IMG/VR virus record: IMGVR_UViG_3300029893_000003
Location: 1 to 64,000 of that record
DNA: 64,000 nucleotides
Strand: one strand, 5' to 3'
Origin: a virus
In this document: piece by piece, positions 27,281-35,551 of the stretch
How the letters are laid out: each line of letters starts with the position of its first letter
Numbering within the stretch: the stretch's first letter is position 1
Position numbers and translations under genes: made by a program
The notes under the pieces: model-generated
Database searches by the model: none
What the model was told of the DNA's origin: nothing
The model's input: only the letters and a program-made list of their open reading frames with translations

Positions 27281-29838
27281 TTCGTAACCAACTCACTTAC
27301 TATCCTACGCGCTTCTTGTATGTCTTTAGCAGTTATTTTTTTGTAGCCCTTCCTCTCAGTATGAGAATCAATGCCACCAACAATCTGATCTGTTCCAAAG
27401 GTAATTTCACTCGGCTGCTCCGTAGGCTGCGAAGATAAACGAGATTCGATCTCAGGTATCATCCATTCTGGTATATCACCTGACTCAACCGCCAACTGCC
27501 TTGCAGCAATCGCATCAATCTCTCCACTACGAACTAACAAAGCACGTTCTTTAGCTCTAATAAATCTCGCCTCTGCCCGTTCCCTGTCAGACCGAATATC
27601 CTGTTCCTTAAACTCAAACCGAACATTATAAGGAAGATGAGAATTTATCTTATCTTCCAACATCGTCATAATCAGGGCAGGGCCTTTACCCCTCGTCTTG
27701 AGATGGAGAATTTCAGACTGTCCAGATGATCCAAGATTACCGGACATGAGTGGGGCAAACTCTTGATAATCCACACCAAAAGCAAGCGCCAACTGTGCTA
27801 TATACCATTTAAAGGTTGTGTCTTCGTTAAACGAATCTGGTAATGTTGCCAGATCAATGTGAACGTGACTGAGTGGGTGAGTAGGATCAACCCCAGGAAT
27901 AATCACTGGTTGCGAAAAACGATATAAACCACGATTAAGGTTTTGTTCTTCTGCCAGCAACACCGCATCATCAATGTTTGATTTTGATACGCCACCGATA
28001 ATATCAATGGCGCGAGTAAAGTTGCCGCCTACCTTTTCTTTCTTATAGATGGAAATGTCTCTAAGAATTTGGGCGGCGAGTAGGGCACGGGATGTAGCAC
28101 AATATTGCATGCCATACATTTCTTCGATGGGAGAAGGAAACTCTTCTAACGTTTCTACTCTCCACCAGGGCATTGCATGCTCTCTACCATAAAAGTCTCT
28201 ATAAATAACTGGATATTCTGGATCACCAGTTCGCCAACAACGTCCTGAGTCCAGGTGTGCAAAATTAATCACAGGAGAAGTAGGGTTATTATTATCAACC
28301 CTAATAATTTCCCAAAAGGCGCCATTATCCTGTGTGTTGTGAGAAACAAGATTTCCAGCAATAAAATTGCGAGTTTTGTCTACTCCAATATGATAGGTGG
28401 TTTCTACAACCTTCCCGGTTGCTCCTATATAGTCTTTCTGTTCTATTTTTTCAATTTCATCAAAGTAGATTTTTGCAGGTTCCAACTCCCACACAGAAGG
28501 ATTAAATGGTTTTGTGTGTTGTCCCATCTTATACTGCATAGACGGAATTATATATTCGCTGATATAGGACACCACTGCACGATAACCATCGGCAGTGAAA
28601 CGAATCCTATAATACTTGTCCTTTATCGGTTGCACCTTACAAGAAAAACCACGCGAGGTAAGTTCCTCAGCAAGCCATTCAACATCTTCTTTTTCAAATC
28701 CATCTGTGCATAAAACAGCGTGTTCTGATTGATTGTTTGCTGTGGTAAGTGTTCTCTGGCACGCCCCGTCATCCATAAACCATATTGCAAGCATACGGGG
28801 AGAGAAGTATTTCACAAAGTCTTCCCTATTAACTCGCTTCTTCCCGTCTGGATACCATCTATCAAACCAAGGAGATAGCCCCAAAGAAGCTAGCGAGTTT
28901 ACTCCTATGATGTGTGCTCCTTTTTCTGTGAGCCTAGAATTTTGCCCTGTCCAACCAAACTCTTTTAACAAAGACTTCTTAAATTCTAGATAATCAGACT
29001 GATCAACAGAGTGTCTAAAGCGGATAATTGCTCTCTTGGTAAAACGAGACATACTCATATCCCCAAGCAACCCGCCCACAAGTACCTCTGCCTGTTCTTC
29101 TGAAGGAACAAGATCAGAAGTACCTATCTTATCAGTAGGTAGCAAGTCTTTAGCTTGTACCCAACCACGATCAGTTAGCATGGGATGATCTTCAGTTAAA
29201 AAGATTCCTCCTTGCTTTCCTCCATGACCATGATTAGTTGCTAGTTTAGTAGACAGGAAATACCATTTACGATTCCCTAGTGGCGTAGAATGCCATTCAG
29301 TAACCATCTGTTCTACCAAAGTTCCGTCAGAACCAACGCTAATCACAGGACCAGGATCACGATCCTTTACCATTCTTGCTATCGTCTTTGTTTTTCCTAG
29401 TCGATCCCCCCCTAGCTTAACTTTAGTATTACCAGCCAAGCAATAGAGGTCAATACAAGTTTTAAGAATTAAATCGTACCACCCCTTACCACGATTTGAT
29501 CGCTGGATAATCTCAGTAACCTTGTTAATTGTATTTTTAGGTCGCGGTTTAGTCTTGTCTGTGCCTTCAATATGCCACGCAAAACTGGCGTTACGAATTG
29601 AAACACCATAAACCGCGCTTGCCAAAAGGGACTCTGTGTGCCAAAATTCCCGTAATTCCCTATCTCGTTTAACAGGATCTTTGCCCCAGGGCGTAATTGA
29701 ATCGGCAGTTGTCGCCAGTTGTAAAATCAAGGGGCCAACACGCGGCGTCCTGTTATTAGGCGGCGTCTCAACAACAGAGTTTTCAAAAAGCTCTGGTAAC
29801 AATTCTTTTTCTTCTACAAAATCACTACCGACTGCCAT
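27277..29838 (-). CDS. Portal protein with intein
   Basis: 853 aa precursor; 484 aa after splicing. The extein is a portal: 'ILKTCIDLY' joins 'TQDNGAFWEIIR', a typical portal strand-loop, with a helical clip region and a C-terminal crown (ARFIRAKERALLVRSGEI). It forms the dodecameric DNA channel. The intein covers residues 133-501. Overlaps the terminase gene by 14 bases (29825-29838). The C-terminus has a 'SHTERKGYKKITAKDIQEAR' tail. Confidence 0.9.
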   Translation of the reverse strand: MAVGSDFVEEKELLPELFENSVVETPPNNRTPRVGPLILQLATTADSITPWGKDPVKRDRELREFWHTESLLASAVYGVSIRNASFAWHIEGTDKTKPRPKNTINKVTEIIQRSNRGKGWYDLILKTCIDLYCLAGNTKVKLGGDRLGKTKTIARMVKDRDPGPVISVGSDGTLVEQMVTEWHSTPLGNRKWYFLSTKLATNHGHGGKQGGIFLTEDHPMLTDRGWVQAKDLLPTDKIGTSDLVPSEEQAEVLVGGLLGDMSMSRFTKRAIIRFRHSVDQSDYLEFKKSLLKEFGWTGQNSRLTEKGAHIIGVNSLASLGLSPWFDRWYPDGKKRVNREDFVKYFSPRMLAIWFMDDGACQRTLTTANNQSEHAVLCTDGFEKEDVEWLAEELTSRGFSCKVQPIKDKYYRIRFTADGYRAVVSYISEYIIPSMQYKMGQHTKPFNPSVWELEPAKIYFDEIEKIEQKDYIGATGKVVETTYHIGVDKTRNFIAGNLVSHNTQDNGAFWEIIRVDNNNPTSPVINFAHLDSGRCWRTGDPEYPVIYRDFYGREHAMPWWRVETLEEFPSPIEEMYGMQYCATSRALLAAQILRDISIYKKEKVGGNFTRAIDIIGGVSKSNIDDAVLLAEEQNLNRGLYRFSQPVIIPGVDPTHPLSHVHIDLATLPDSFNEDTTFKWYIAQLALAFGVDYQEFAPLMSGNLGSSGQSEILHLKTRGKGPALIMTMLEDKINSHLPYNVRFEFKEQDIRSDRERAEARFIRAKERALLVRSGEIDAIAARQLAVESGDIPEWMIPEIESRLSSQPTEQPSEITFGTDQIVGGIDSHTERKGYKKITAKDIQEARRIVSELVTK
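28336..29442 (-). other. LAGLIDADG intein in the portal protein
   Basis: 369 residues from Cys133 (CLAGNTKVKLGGDRLG) to Asn501 (NLVSHN), followed by Thr as +1. Block B-like 'GIFLTEDHPMLTDRGW'; endonuclease motifs 'LVGGLLGDMSM' and 'LAIWFMDDGA'. Removal restores LY-TQDNGAFWEI, which fits a portal. A class with Cys1 and Thr+1. Confidence 0.93.
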
Positions 29839-32578
29839 TTATGTATTTCTCCCCCAACTCAGGGAATTTCTGCCGGACTATTTGTGAGAAGGTTTCCAAC
29901 TCAATTTCACCCTTTGCTAACATCTGTAGTAAATCTTCCTTCTCAAATTCCCGATTGTCTAATTCCAATTCCATACATTTGTAAGCAGCCATCGACAAAG
30001 CAACTGCCGCGTCAATCTTGGCTTCTGGTGACAGCTTTTCTAGGCGTCTTTGCCGTCCCGAAATTACTGCCCCGGCTTGCCGAATATGCTGATATAGCGT
30101 ATCTTCTTCTCTCCCAGGACCCCCCACATCCCCGATTGTAGTGGTTCGATTCCAAGTCAGTTGTCGGTGCATCACCATGTCATAAAGCTGTTTGTCAGCA
30201 ATACCTCGCGCCGTATTTTGAGTGAAAGGATCGAACCAACCAAACCCATCCTTACGATAGTCTTGAACAAGTTTTGCCATCTGGTACGGATCATAAACCC
30301 AACATATAACATTCCATCGGGAAGCCCATTCACGAATGGTATTACCAACTGTCTGTTCTTGGTCTATGTTACCACCTAACTTTTTAGGATTAAAAATCTT
30401 TACAGCCCGAACCGCAACACAAGTATCAGGGTTGATTGGATCGCGAGTTACAGCAACCATCGCCGCTAAGTCATTTGATACACTCATATCTATTGCAACC
30501 ACAACAGGAGTCTTATCTCCCTGCTTAAGAACGGGCAAAGAAGGACTTTCACAATTATCCCACCATTGAGCCTCGATAAACGCACCCTTCGCACTCACCC
30601 AACGATTACGATGGATACGTTCAAACTCCTCTGGTTCTAAGGTATTTTTCTGTTCTTCATAGTAATTAGTACCTAATTGCCAGGGCATCCGAGGTTCGGT
30701 GTCCCAATACATAAACATACGAGAAGGCGCATGAGTATAAACCACTGGACCTTCTTCAGTATCAAGATAGGAAAAATCTGGATGGGGAGTTCCTTCTTTC
30801 TTTCCTGTGTTATAAAGAGATTCTAAAAGAATGGACACTCCGGTATATCCTGCATAGGATTCAACCCACTGCATTGCATATCCGTACAAAGTGGGCGGAA
30901 CCGTAAGTTCTGTCCATAGCTGGCGTTTCTTAGGTGTATCAAATCCCCACAACTCACTGTTGCCCTGGATATGTACTTTTCCGTGTCGTCTAACTACTAC
31001 AGTTTTGTTAGGTACTGTAGGACAGTGGATAATCCCTTCATAGTCTATCTTTTGCCAACGATCTTTTTTAATGTGAAGTATACGGCTCCCATCCCCCATT
31101 GGCTTAACACTAACTGAATATAAAGGCCTTCCCCATCGCCTATCTTGATAGGTAGTTACTGTTACATATCTGCCCCGCCTAGCATAAATTTCTAACAAAT
31201 CGTCTCGCAATTTAGGAGAGTTTGTGCTATAAACAATATGCCCGTATTGAGTTACAGCATCACCAGTCTTGTATCCATCCCCACGCCAATAAGACTCTAA
31301 TAACACGTCTAAATATTCATCTGGAAGTTCTTTAATCCATGCCGGTATATACTTTTCGTGTGCCAGCCCAAATTGCTTTAAATGTTTCGCTATACGAGTA
31401 TCATAAAACACTAAAGCATCTGTACCCTTCCACACACGCGGAACATATCCGAGATCGGAGATTAGCGTTTTCAATTCTTCGTAATAAGGAGATACACTGC
31501 TCTGTGCTAACAACACGGTATCGCCCTTATGGGTACATCCCTCAGACAAATACCACCCCAAAAACTTAAGGTACAGTTTTACAGGAATCTCAAGACTCGG
31601 CCTACGCTTAGTGCCTGGAATAGTCACAAATTCTGGTACATCTACTGGTTTCCTTTTTAGTCCCAAAGATTCTACTCGCATACCATACACCCCGGCTTCT
31701 ATGGCGGATTCTACGGAGCGCTTTTCAAATTGGGCTTTATTAAGGGCTATAGAACTAGAACCAAATTTACCATACAGCCTATGATTAGGAGACACGCACA
31801 AACTGTATCTGCTAGATTCTAATAGATACATAGGGCCTCCATACTGTGAGACATTTATATGAGTGGGATGTTGGTACTCTAGATACCCATCCGAACGTAA
31901 AGTTAAAAACTGATCATCCATAGAATATTGATCATAGCGTTTCCACCCATCCCTAGTAAGTATCTCTGTGTCTTCGTCAAAACAAAAGACACTTAGCGTA
32001 GGTTCACCACCAGCCTCACCTGCCGCGTCAACCGGAACAGCCTCAATCTTACAAAAATTAGGAAGGGTAACCTCGTATTCATACGGGTTTATATCCTTAA
32101 AGGGGCCTTGTTGCTGTCTATGGAGTCTATAATTTTGTTTTATAGGCGCATAGATACGGTCGTTCGCCTGTTTACCATCGTTTGCTACACACGCAATAAA
32201 CCCATAAGGACTATGATGAGCCACATAAGTAGCTACTGCCGCAGCAACCGCAGACTTTCCGCTTTTCTTTGGGGCACTATAAACTACCAAAGCATACTTA
32301 AATGTCCCATCAGGATTCCGTGATAGGGCTTCATTAATCAAATGCTTTTGGTGATCGGTTAATTGAATCGGGCCAGCGGGAAGTATTTCGCCAGTCTTAG
32401 GGTTTCGAGGTCGAGGTACCCAAAAATATCGTTCAATCCAATCAGCCGGAAGAATTGCTTCCTGATTCTGTTCTTGCACTAAGTTGCGTGACAACTGCCG
32501 TAGTGCCTGATCCAGCAGCGTCTTCGAGTCGCCTTGAGATGTAATCGACAACTGCTTCCCTAACGTGTGCATCATCAA
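29825..32578 (-). CDS. Terminase large subunit with intein
   Basis: 917 aa precursor; 575 aa after splicing. Walker A-type SAPKKSGKS (101-109). The Walker B/catalytic acid strand LSVF-SELWGF is split by the intein (199-540), with Glu542 as catalytic acid. The C-terminal nuclease half has 'VVAIDMSVSNDLAA' and 'KIDAAVALSMAAYK', the RNase H-like metal acids. It powers DNA packaging and cuts the concatemer. It overlaps the small subunit gene by 137 bases and the portal by 14. No better start codon is seen. Confidence 0.92.
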   Translation of the reverse strand: MMMHTLGKQLSITSQGDSKTLLDQALRQLSRNLVQEQNQEAILPADWIERYFWVPRPRNPKTGEILPAGPIQLTDHQKHLINEALSRNPDGTFKYALVVYSAPKKSGKSAVAAAVATYVAHHSPYGFIACVANDGKQANDRIYAPIKQNYRLHRQQQGPFKDINPYEYEVTLPNFCKIEAVPVDAAGEAGGEPTLSVFCFDEDTEILTRDGWKRYDQYSMDDQFLTLRSDGYLEYQHPTHINVSQYGGPMYLLESSRYSLCVSPNHRLYGKFGSSSIALNKAQFEKRSVESAIEAGVYGMRVESLGLKRKPVDVPEFVTIPGTKRRPSLEIPVKLYLKFLGWYLSEGCTHKGDTVLLAQSSVSPYYEELKTLISDLGYVPRVWKGTDALVFYDTRIAKHLKQFGLAHEKYIPAWIKELPDEYLDVLLESYWRGDGYKTGDAVTQYGHIVYSTNSPKLRDDLLEIYARRGRYVTVTTYQDRRWGRPLYSVSVKPMGDGSRILHIKKDRWQKIDYEGIIHCPTVPNKTVVVRRHGKVHIQGNSELWGFDTPKKRQLWTELTVPPTLYGYAMQWVESYAGYTGVSILLESLYNTGKKEGTPHPDFSYLDTEEGPVVYTHAPSRMFMYWDTEPRMPWQLGTNYYEEQKNTLEPEEFERIHRNRWVSAKGAFIEAQWWDNCESPSLPVLKQGDKTPVVVAIDMSVSNDLAAMVAVTRDPINPDTCVAVRAVKIFNPKKLGGNIDQEQTVGNTIREWASRWNVICWVYDPYQMAKLVQDYRKDGFGWFDPFTQNTARGIADKQLYDMVMHRQLTWNRTTTIGDVGGPGREEDTLYQHIRQAGAVISGRQRRLEKLSPEAKIDAAVALSMAAYKCMELELDNREFEKEDLLQMLAKGEIELETFSQIVRQKFPELGEKYINGSR
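30959..31984 (-). other. LAGLIDADG intein in the terminase large subunit
   Basis: 342 residues from Cys199 (CFDEDTEILTRDGWKRYD) to Asn540 (HIQGN), followed by Ser as +1. Block B-like 'SRYSLCVSPNHRLYG'; endonuclease motifs 'FLGWYLSEGC' and 'LLESYWRGDGY'. It sits exactly in the Walker B strand, between LSVF and SEL. The penultimate residue is Gly rather than the usual His, a variant block G that may slow or alter Asn cyclisation. Confidence 0.92.
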
Positions 32579-33245
32579 TGTACCTTTCCGTAGCCTCTTT
32601 CAATGCCCGTTGAACAACTGAAATAAGATACATCACCTGTTCCATCGTGATCATCAATTTCAGTTCTTTCATTACCTTCACTTGTGTAGAGGCTATTGTT
32701 TGTTGTGATCCTGCTAGACTTACAATCTCTTGCCAGATTTCTTTTTCTGCATCGCTATGTTTCAAAGCCTCACTAATAAGGGATTCTGCTTCTAGCAAAT
32801 TCCCACGCATAAGTTCATGGTAAGCCTCGCTAACCATCCCCCAAGCTTCCTGCCTGCCAGGATGTTCTGAAAGTCTCTCCAACAACTCCCATTTACGAGC
32901 TTCTAACAAATAAATATCAGAGCTACGATCTAGATAGCTGGGGTTATCAAGAACCACCTCTAGCTTTTCCCGTAAATTAATAGGAACAAGTTCCATCACA
33001 TCTCTAGGAACACGTCTTGGAGACTGCCCACCATGATACTTACAAACAAAATTCCCAGGCTCAGCAGGTTTACCACATTGTGCTTCAGGCCAAAAATCTT
33101 CTGCCGGGGAGTCCCAATCCCCCCGCTCTTCTCGCAGCTTGCGTAGACGAGTCTTAGAAACCCCCTGACAACGGATGGTTTTTCCATCCAACATAAACCT
33201 TACGCCAGAACCCTCATTAAATCGTCGTTCACCAATTGTTGCCAT
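32442..33245 (-). CDS. Putative terminase small subunit with zinc-like HGG motif
   Basis: 267 aa. A Cys/His cluster 'CGKPAEPGNFVCKYHGG' (residues about 57-73) is common in small-terminase or DNA-binding phage proteins. A helical body (SLAGSQQTIASTQVKVMKEL) follows. Position just upstream of the large subunit supports packaging-site recognition. The 137-base overlap with the next gene is unusually long; the upstream part may be the authentic small subunit end. Confidence 0.7.
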   Translation of the reverse strand: MATIGERRFNEGSGVRFMLDGKTIRCQGVSKTRLRKLREERGDWDSPAEDFWPEAQCGKPAEPGNFVCKYHGGQSPRRVPRDVMELVPINLREKLEVVLDNPSYLDRSSDIYLLEARKWELLERLSEHPGRQEAWGMVSEAYHELMRGNLLEAESLISEALKHSDAEKEIWQEIVSLAGSQQTIASTQVKVMKELKLMITMEQVMYLISVVQRALKEATERYIDDAHVREAVVDYISRRLEDAAGSGTTAVVTQLSARTESGSNSSG

Positions 33246-33292
33246 ATTAATCTCCTTCGTAAACCATATTACTATGATATGTAAGAATCAAA

Positions 33293-33322
33293 AAACCCCC
33301 ATGAAGAAATTTTCATGGGGTT
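33293..33322 (-). terminator. Terminator before the packaging operon
   Basis: CCCCATGAA/TTCATGGGG hairpin with a following GTTTTTT on the minus strand. It separates the small gene at 33333-33512 from the terminase genes, so the packaging operon may need its own promoter, readthrough or antitermination. Confidence 0.8.
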
Positions 33323-33332
33323 TCTACATTTT

Positions 33333-33512
33333 TCATTTCTGTTGTGCAGTAATAATAGCAACAAATAAAGTGTTTATCGCTTCCTGTAATCTCGGTAGAG
33401 GAATCTCTGTATGAGTCTTTGTATTTAACCACTCTACTATGTCAGAAAACGAATCTAGTACCTGCTGTTGCTCTGCACGCTCCGCCAAAAGCGGATCAAG
33501 ATACGACAGCAT
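33333..33512 (-). CDS. Small hypothetical protein (59 aa)
   Basis: ATG at 33512 with AGGAAGGG 5-6 bases upstream; TGA at 33335-33333. Sequence is Gln-rich and helical (AERAEQQQVLDSFSDIVEWL). It ends just before the 33293-33322 terminator. Unrecognised; kept because of the good ribosome site and tight fit. Confidence 0.6.
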   Translation of the reverse strand: MLSYLDPLLAERAEQQQVLDSFSDIVEWLNTKTHTEIPLPRLQEAINTLFVAIITAQQK

Positions 33513-33560
33513 TACACCCTTCCTAAAATCTTACGTGATACCTATAATGTCATTAGCGCA

Positions 33561-33602
33561 ATAGATTCTAGGTAGAGACATTCCTAGAATCTATGTTTTT
33601 TC
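33561..33602 (+). terminator. Strong hairpin with T-run on the plus strand
   Basis: ATAGATTCTAGG pairs with CCTAGAATCTAT (12 bp, 10-base loop), followed by GTTTTTTCTTCT on the plus strand. It lies between two minus-strand genes, so it would stop antisense or plus-strand transcription entering the block; on the minus strand it has no T-run. Confidence 0.7.
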
Positions 33603-33646
33603 TTCTCTATTATTACCCCACCAACAGGGCAGGGGGGTAGCAGACT

Positions 33647-34708
33647 TTACAAACCATTCAACAACCAATGTCTAGCATGGTTAATATTACGAGTCGCATA
33701 GACCTGATGATTATTTGGATCGAAAACTAAGATAGGCCACTCAAAGACTCCGACACTCCAATTTTTGATCGTATAGGGATCAGGACCAGTCTTAGCAGTT
33801 CCAACCTGTATTTTCCAAACAAACGGCGATGGACGATTGCCTGCTTCTACTTCCCACACATAATGAGTATCTTCCGCAAAGCCGTAAGTGTGCTTGTCTC
33901 CCTGCACTATTACGTCAGCCATCGGAAAATTAAACAGCAGGGCGCGGGTATGTGGGTGCATCTTATTGTAGATAGAACTACCAGGAAACTCATGCGCCAT
34001 AGCTATCTGATAGGTCTGAGAACCTACATGAAGCTTTACATAAGCTTGACCATCAAAGAAGGGAACATCATGCTCTAGGTAGATTCGCTTAACAGGGTTG
34101 ACCCCTGTCTTTCGACTATCCCAATCCCCGCCATGCTGAGAAGCTACGCCCCACAAAAGTTTTTGCTTAGAAGCTAGCCGATCCAACATCCCCGTTAGCA
34201 ACTGCCACTGTTCGGGAAGAGTATAGATCATCTCCATCGAAGCACGTTTATCAAAGAAGTCAGGACGAAATCCCTCTATATCATCCCCCAACGGCCCCCA
34301 AAACAAGTTGGGAGTATCAAGAACCTGATCCATCAAGGCACGTATTTGTTTGTAGTAGGTATATCGACCGCCCAAATGGGCACAGGAAGGAAACAGGATT
34401 CCTACTGGTTTGTCTGTTTGGAACGTAATTTCTTCGTGTGTCAGTATCGGATCAAGCGTATTAAAATACCTAGCATGTTCATCTGCCCGATCCAACAACT
34501 CCTCGAATGTATAGATTTCCTCTGGACTTTCAATTTCCCTAAAATTTTTGTACTTAATTACTCTACCAGACGACTCTAGAACGCGGCCTTTCCATCTCCG
34601 CGCCGTTCGTGGGCTTGGAGCTAAACCTTTATTAAACAAACTTGTACCGGATACTTCTGGATTTCGTTTTACATATTCGATAAATGTATCTGGAATGTGC
34701 TGCATCAT
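33647..34708 (-). CDS. Calcineurin-like metallophosphoesterase
   Basis: 353 aa from the ATG at 34708 (GGAG 4 bases upstream; the in-frame TTG at 34717 overlaps the ribosome site). Motifs in order: 'LFPSCAHLGG', 'WGPLGDDIEG', 'GVASQHGGDWDSR', 'IAMAHEFPGSS' and 'VIVQGDKHT', fitting metal-binding D/H residues of the family, with a helix-turn-helix-like N-terminus (SPRTARRWKGRVL). It could hydrolyse a nucleotide or nucleic acid phosphodiester. Sits between the packaging genes and the holin-like gene. Confidence 0.75.
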   Translation of the reverse strand: MMQHIPDTFIEYVKRNPEVSGTSLFNKGLAPSPRTARRWKGRVLESSGRVIKYKNFREIESPEEIYTFEELLDRADEHARYFNTLDPILTHEEITFQTDKPVGILFPSCAHLGGRYTYYKQIRALMDQVLDTPNLFWGPLGDDIEGFRPDFFDKRASMEMIYTLPEQWQLLTGMLDRLASKQKLLWGVASQHGGDWDSRKTGVNPVKRIYLEHDVPFFDGQAYVKLHVGSQTYQIAMAHEFPGSSIYNKMHPHTRALLFNFPMADVIVQGDKHTYGFAEDTHYVWEVEAGNRPSPFVWKIQVGTAKTGPDPYTIKNWSVGVFEWPILVFDPNNHQVYATRNINHARHWLLNGL

Positions 34709-34720
34709 TAGCTCCAATTA

Positions 34721-34743
34721 AAGGGCAGGTTTCGCCCTGCCCT
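34721..34743 (-). terminator. Hairpin after the holin-like gene
   Basis: AGGGCAGG and CCTGCCCT form an 8-bp stem, followed by TTAATT on the minus strand, between the stop at 34748 and the start at 34708. Weak T-run; a partial terminator. Confidence 0.55.
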
Positions 34744-34747
34744 GCCA

Positions 34748-35137
34748 CTATAGGTTTTTATTATCCAGACGTTCCCTAACGACCCGCGAGACTTCCCTAC
34801 GAACTACAGCATCAACCACATCAACATCAACCTCTGGCTTTGTAGGAATTACTTCCTGATAACGGGTTCCGCTCGGTGGTCGTTCAGTCCATGAGTCGAT
34901 GACTTTCATTGCAACTAGCAACGAGATGATCCAAGGGACCAGCGTTTCCATCAAAAGCGCAATAGCAGCACCATCATCACCAGCAAGCTCACGGATACGA
35001 GCAAGAGTTTCCTCTTCTACTCCAAACACGCCTAGCAAAGACAAGATCACCACCGATGCCCCCGCCCAAAAGCGACGGTCAATCAAAACAGACCCTAGTT
35101 TGTTAATAAAAATCGTCAAACGTTCTTTCGTACTCAT
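34748..35137 (-). CDS. Putative holin-like membrane protein
   Basis: 129 aa from the ATG at 35137, which overlaps the upstream stop (ATGA) and has GGAG 7 bases upstream. Two hydrophobic segments (WAGASVVILSLLGVFGV; LLMETLVPWIISLLVAMKVI) with a charged hairpin between them, then a basic cytoplasmic tail. This is the layout of a class II-type holin, but no lysin gene is adjacent. Alternative: a generic phage membrane protein. Confidence 0.55.
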   Translation of the reverse strand: MSTKERLTIFINKLGSVLIDRRFWAGASVVILSLLGVFGVEEETLARIRELAGDDGAAIALLMETLVPWIISLLVAMKVIDSWTERPPSGTRYQEVIPTKPEVDVDVVDAVVRREVSRVVRERLDNKNL

Positions 35138-35496
35138 TTCTCTACTCCAAAGCTCTGTACAATAATCGAAAATCGTTCTAGTTGATCCATTAACCAATGC
35201 ACCGCATCAGACTTTTGGTCAAAGCTTTCTTCTTCGTAGTGCATCACATACTGGTATATCCCTGCTATAGAATACTGCCCATAGTAACTCCCCTGAACAC
35301 CTTCCTCTTCAAGCAGCGCATCTAGTACAGATGATTCTACAGCAAACCTCTCGCTAGATAAAAACGAGCCTGAAGGCGGAGACTTGTCCGGCTCAATGTA
35401 GTACAAACCCCCATCCGGCAAAGTTTTAGGATTCTGCCATACTAATTCAGCAGAAGTATTATTAATCACATACGCAAGTTGTTCTTCAAAATTCAT
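35134..35496 (-). CDS. Hypothetical protein
   Basis: 120 aa from the ATG at 35496 (MNFEEQLAYVINNT), which overlaps the TGA of a reading frame coming from upstream (TTATGAA) and has AGAAGAGG 9 bases before it. The longer frame to 35550 runs into transposon-adjacent sequence and is rejected. Acidic, no motif. Coupled by ATGA to the holin-like gene downstream. Confidence 0.6.
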   Translation of the reverse strand: MNFEEQLAYVINNTSAELVWQNPKTLPDGGLYYIEPDKSPPSGSFLSSERFAVESSVLDALLEEEGVQGSYYGQYSIAGIYQYVMHYEEESFDQKSDAVHWLMDQLERFSIIVQSFGVEK

Positions 35497-35550
35497 AAGG
35501 CTGATGCCTCTTCTTTTTCTATCAAAATTGTCGTGTGACATATCCTGCAC
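35497..35550 (-). pseudogene. 3' remnant of a small gene split by the IS element
   Basis: A frame reading RICHTTILIEKEEASAL ends in a TGA that overlaps the start codon of the next gene, the standard coupling in this phage. Its 5' part is cut off by the IS200/IS605 element. The 5' remnant is probably the zinc-ribbon frame at 36774-36890. Whether the two rejoin in frame cannot be told because the exact IS ends are unknown. Confidence 0.45.
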
Positions 35551-35551
35551 G

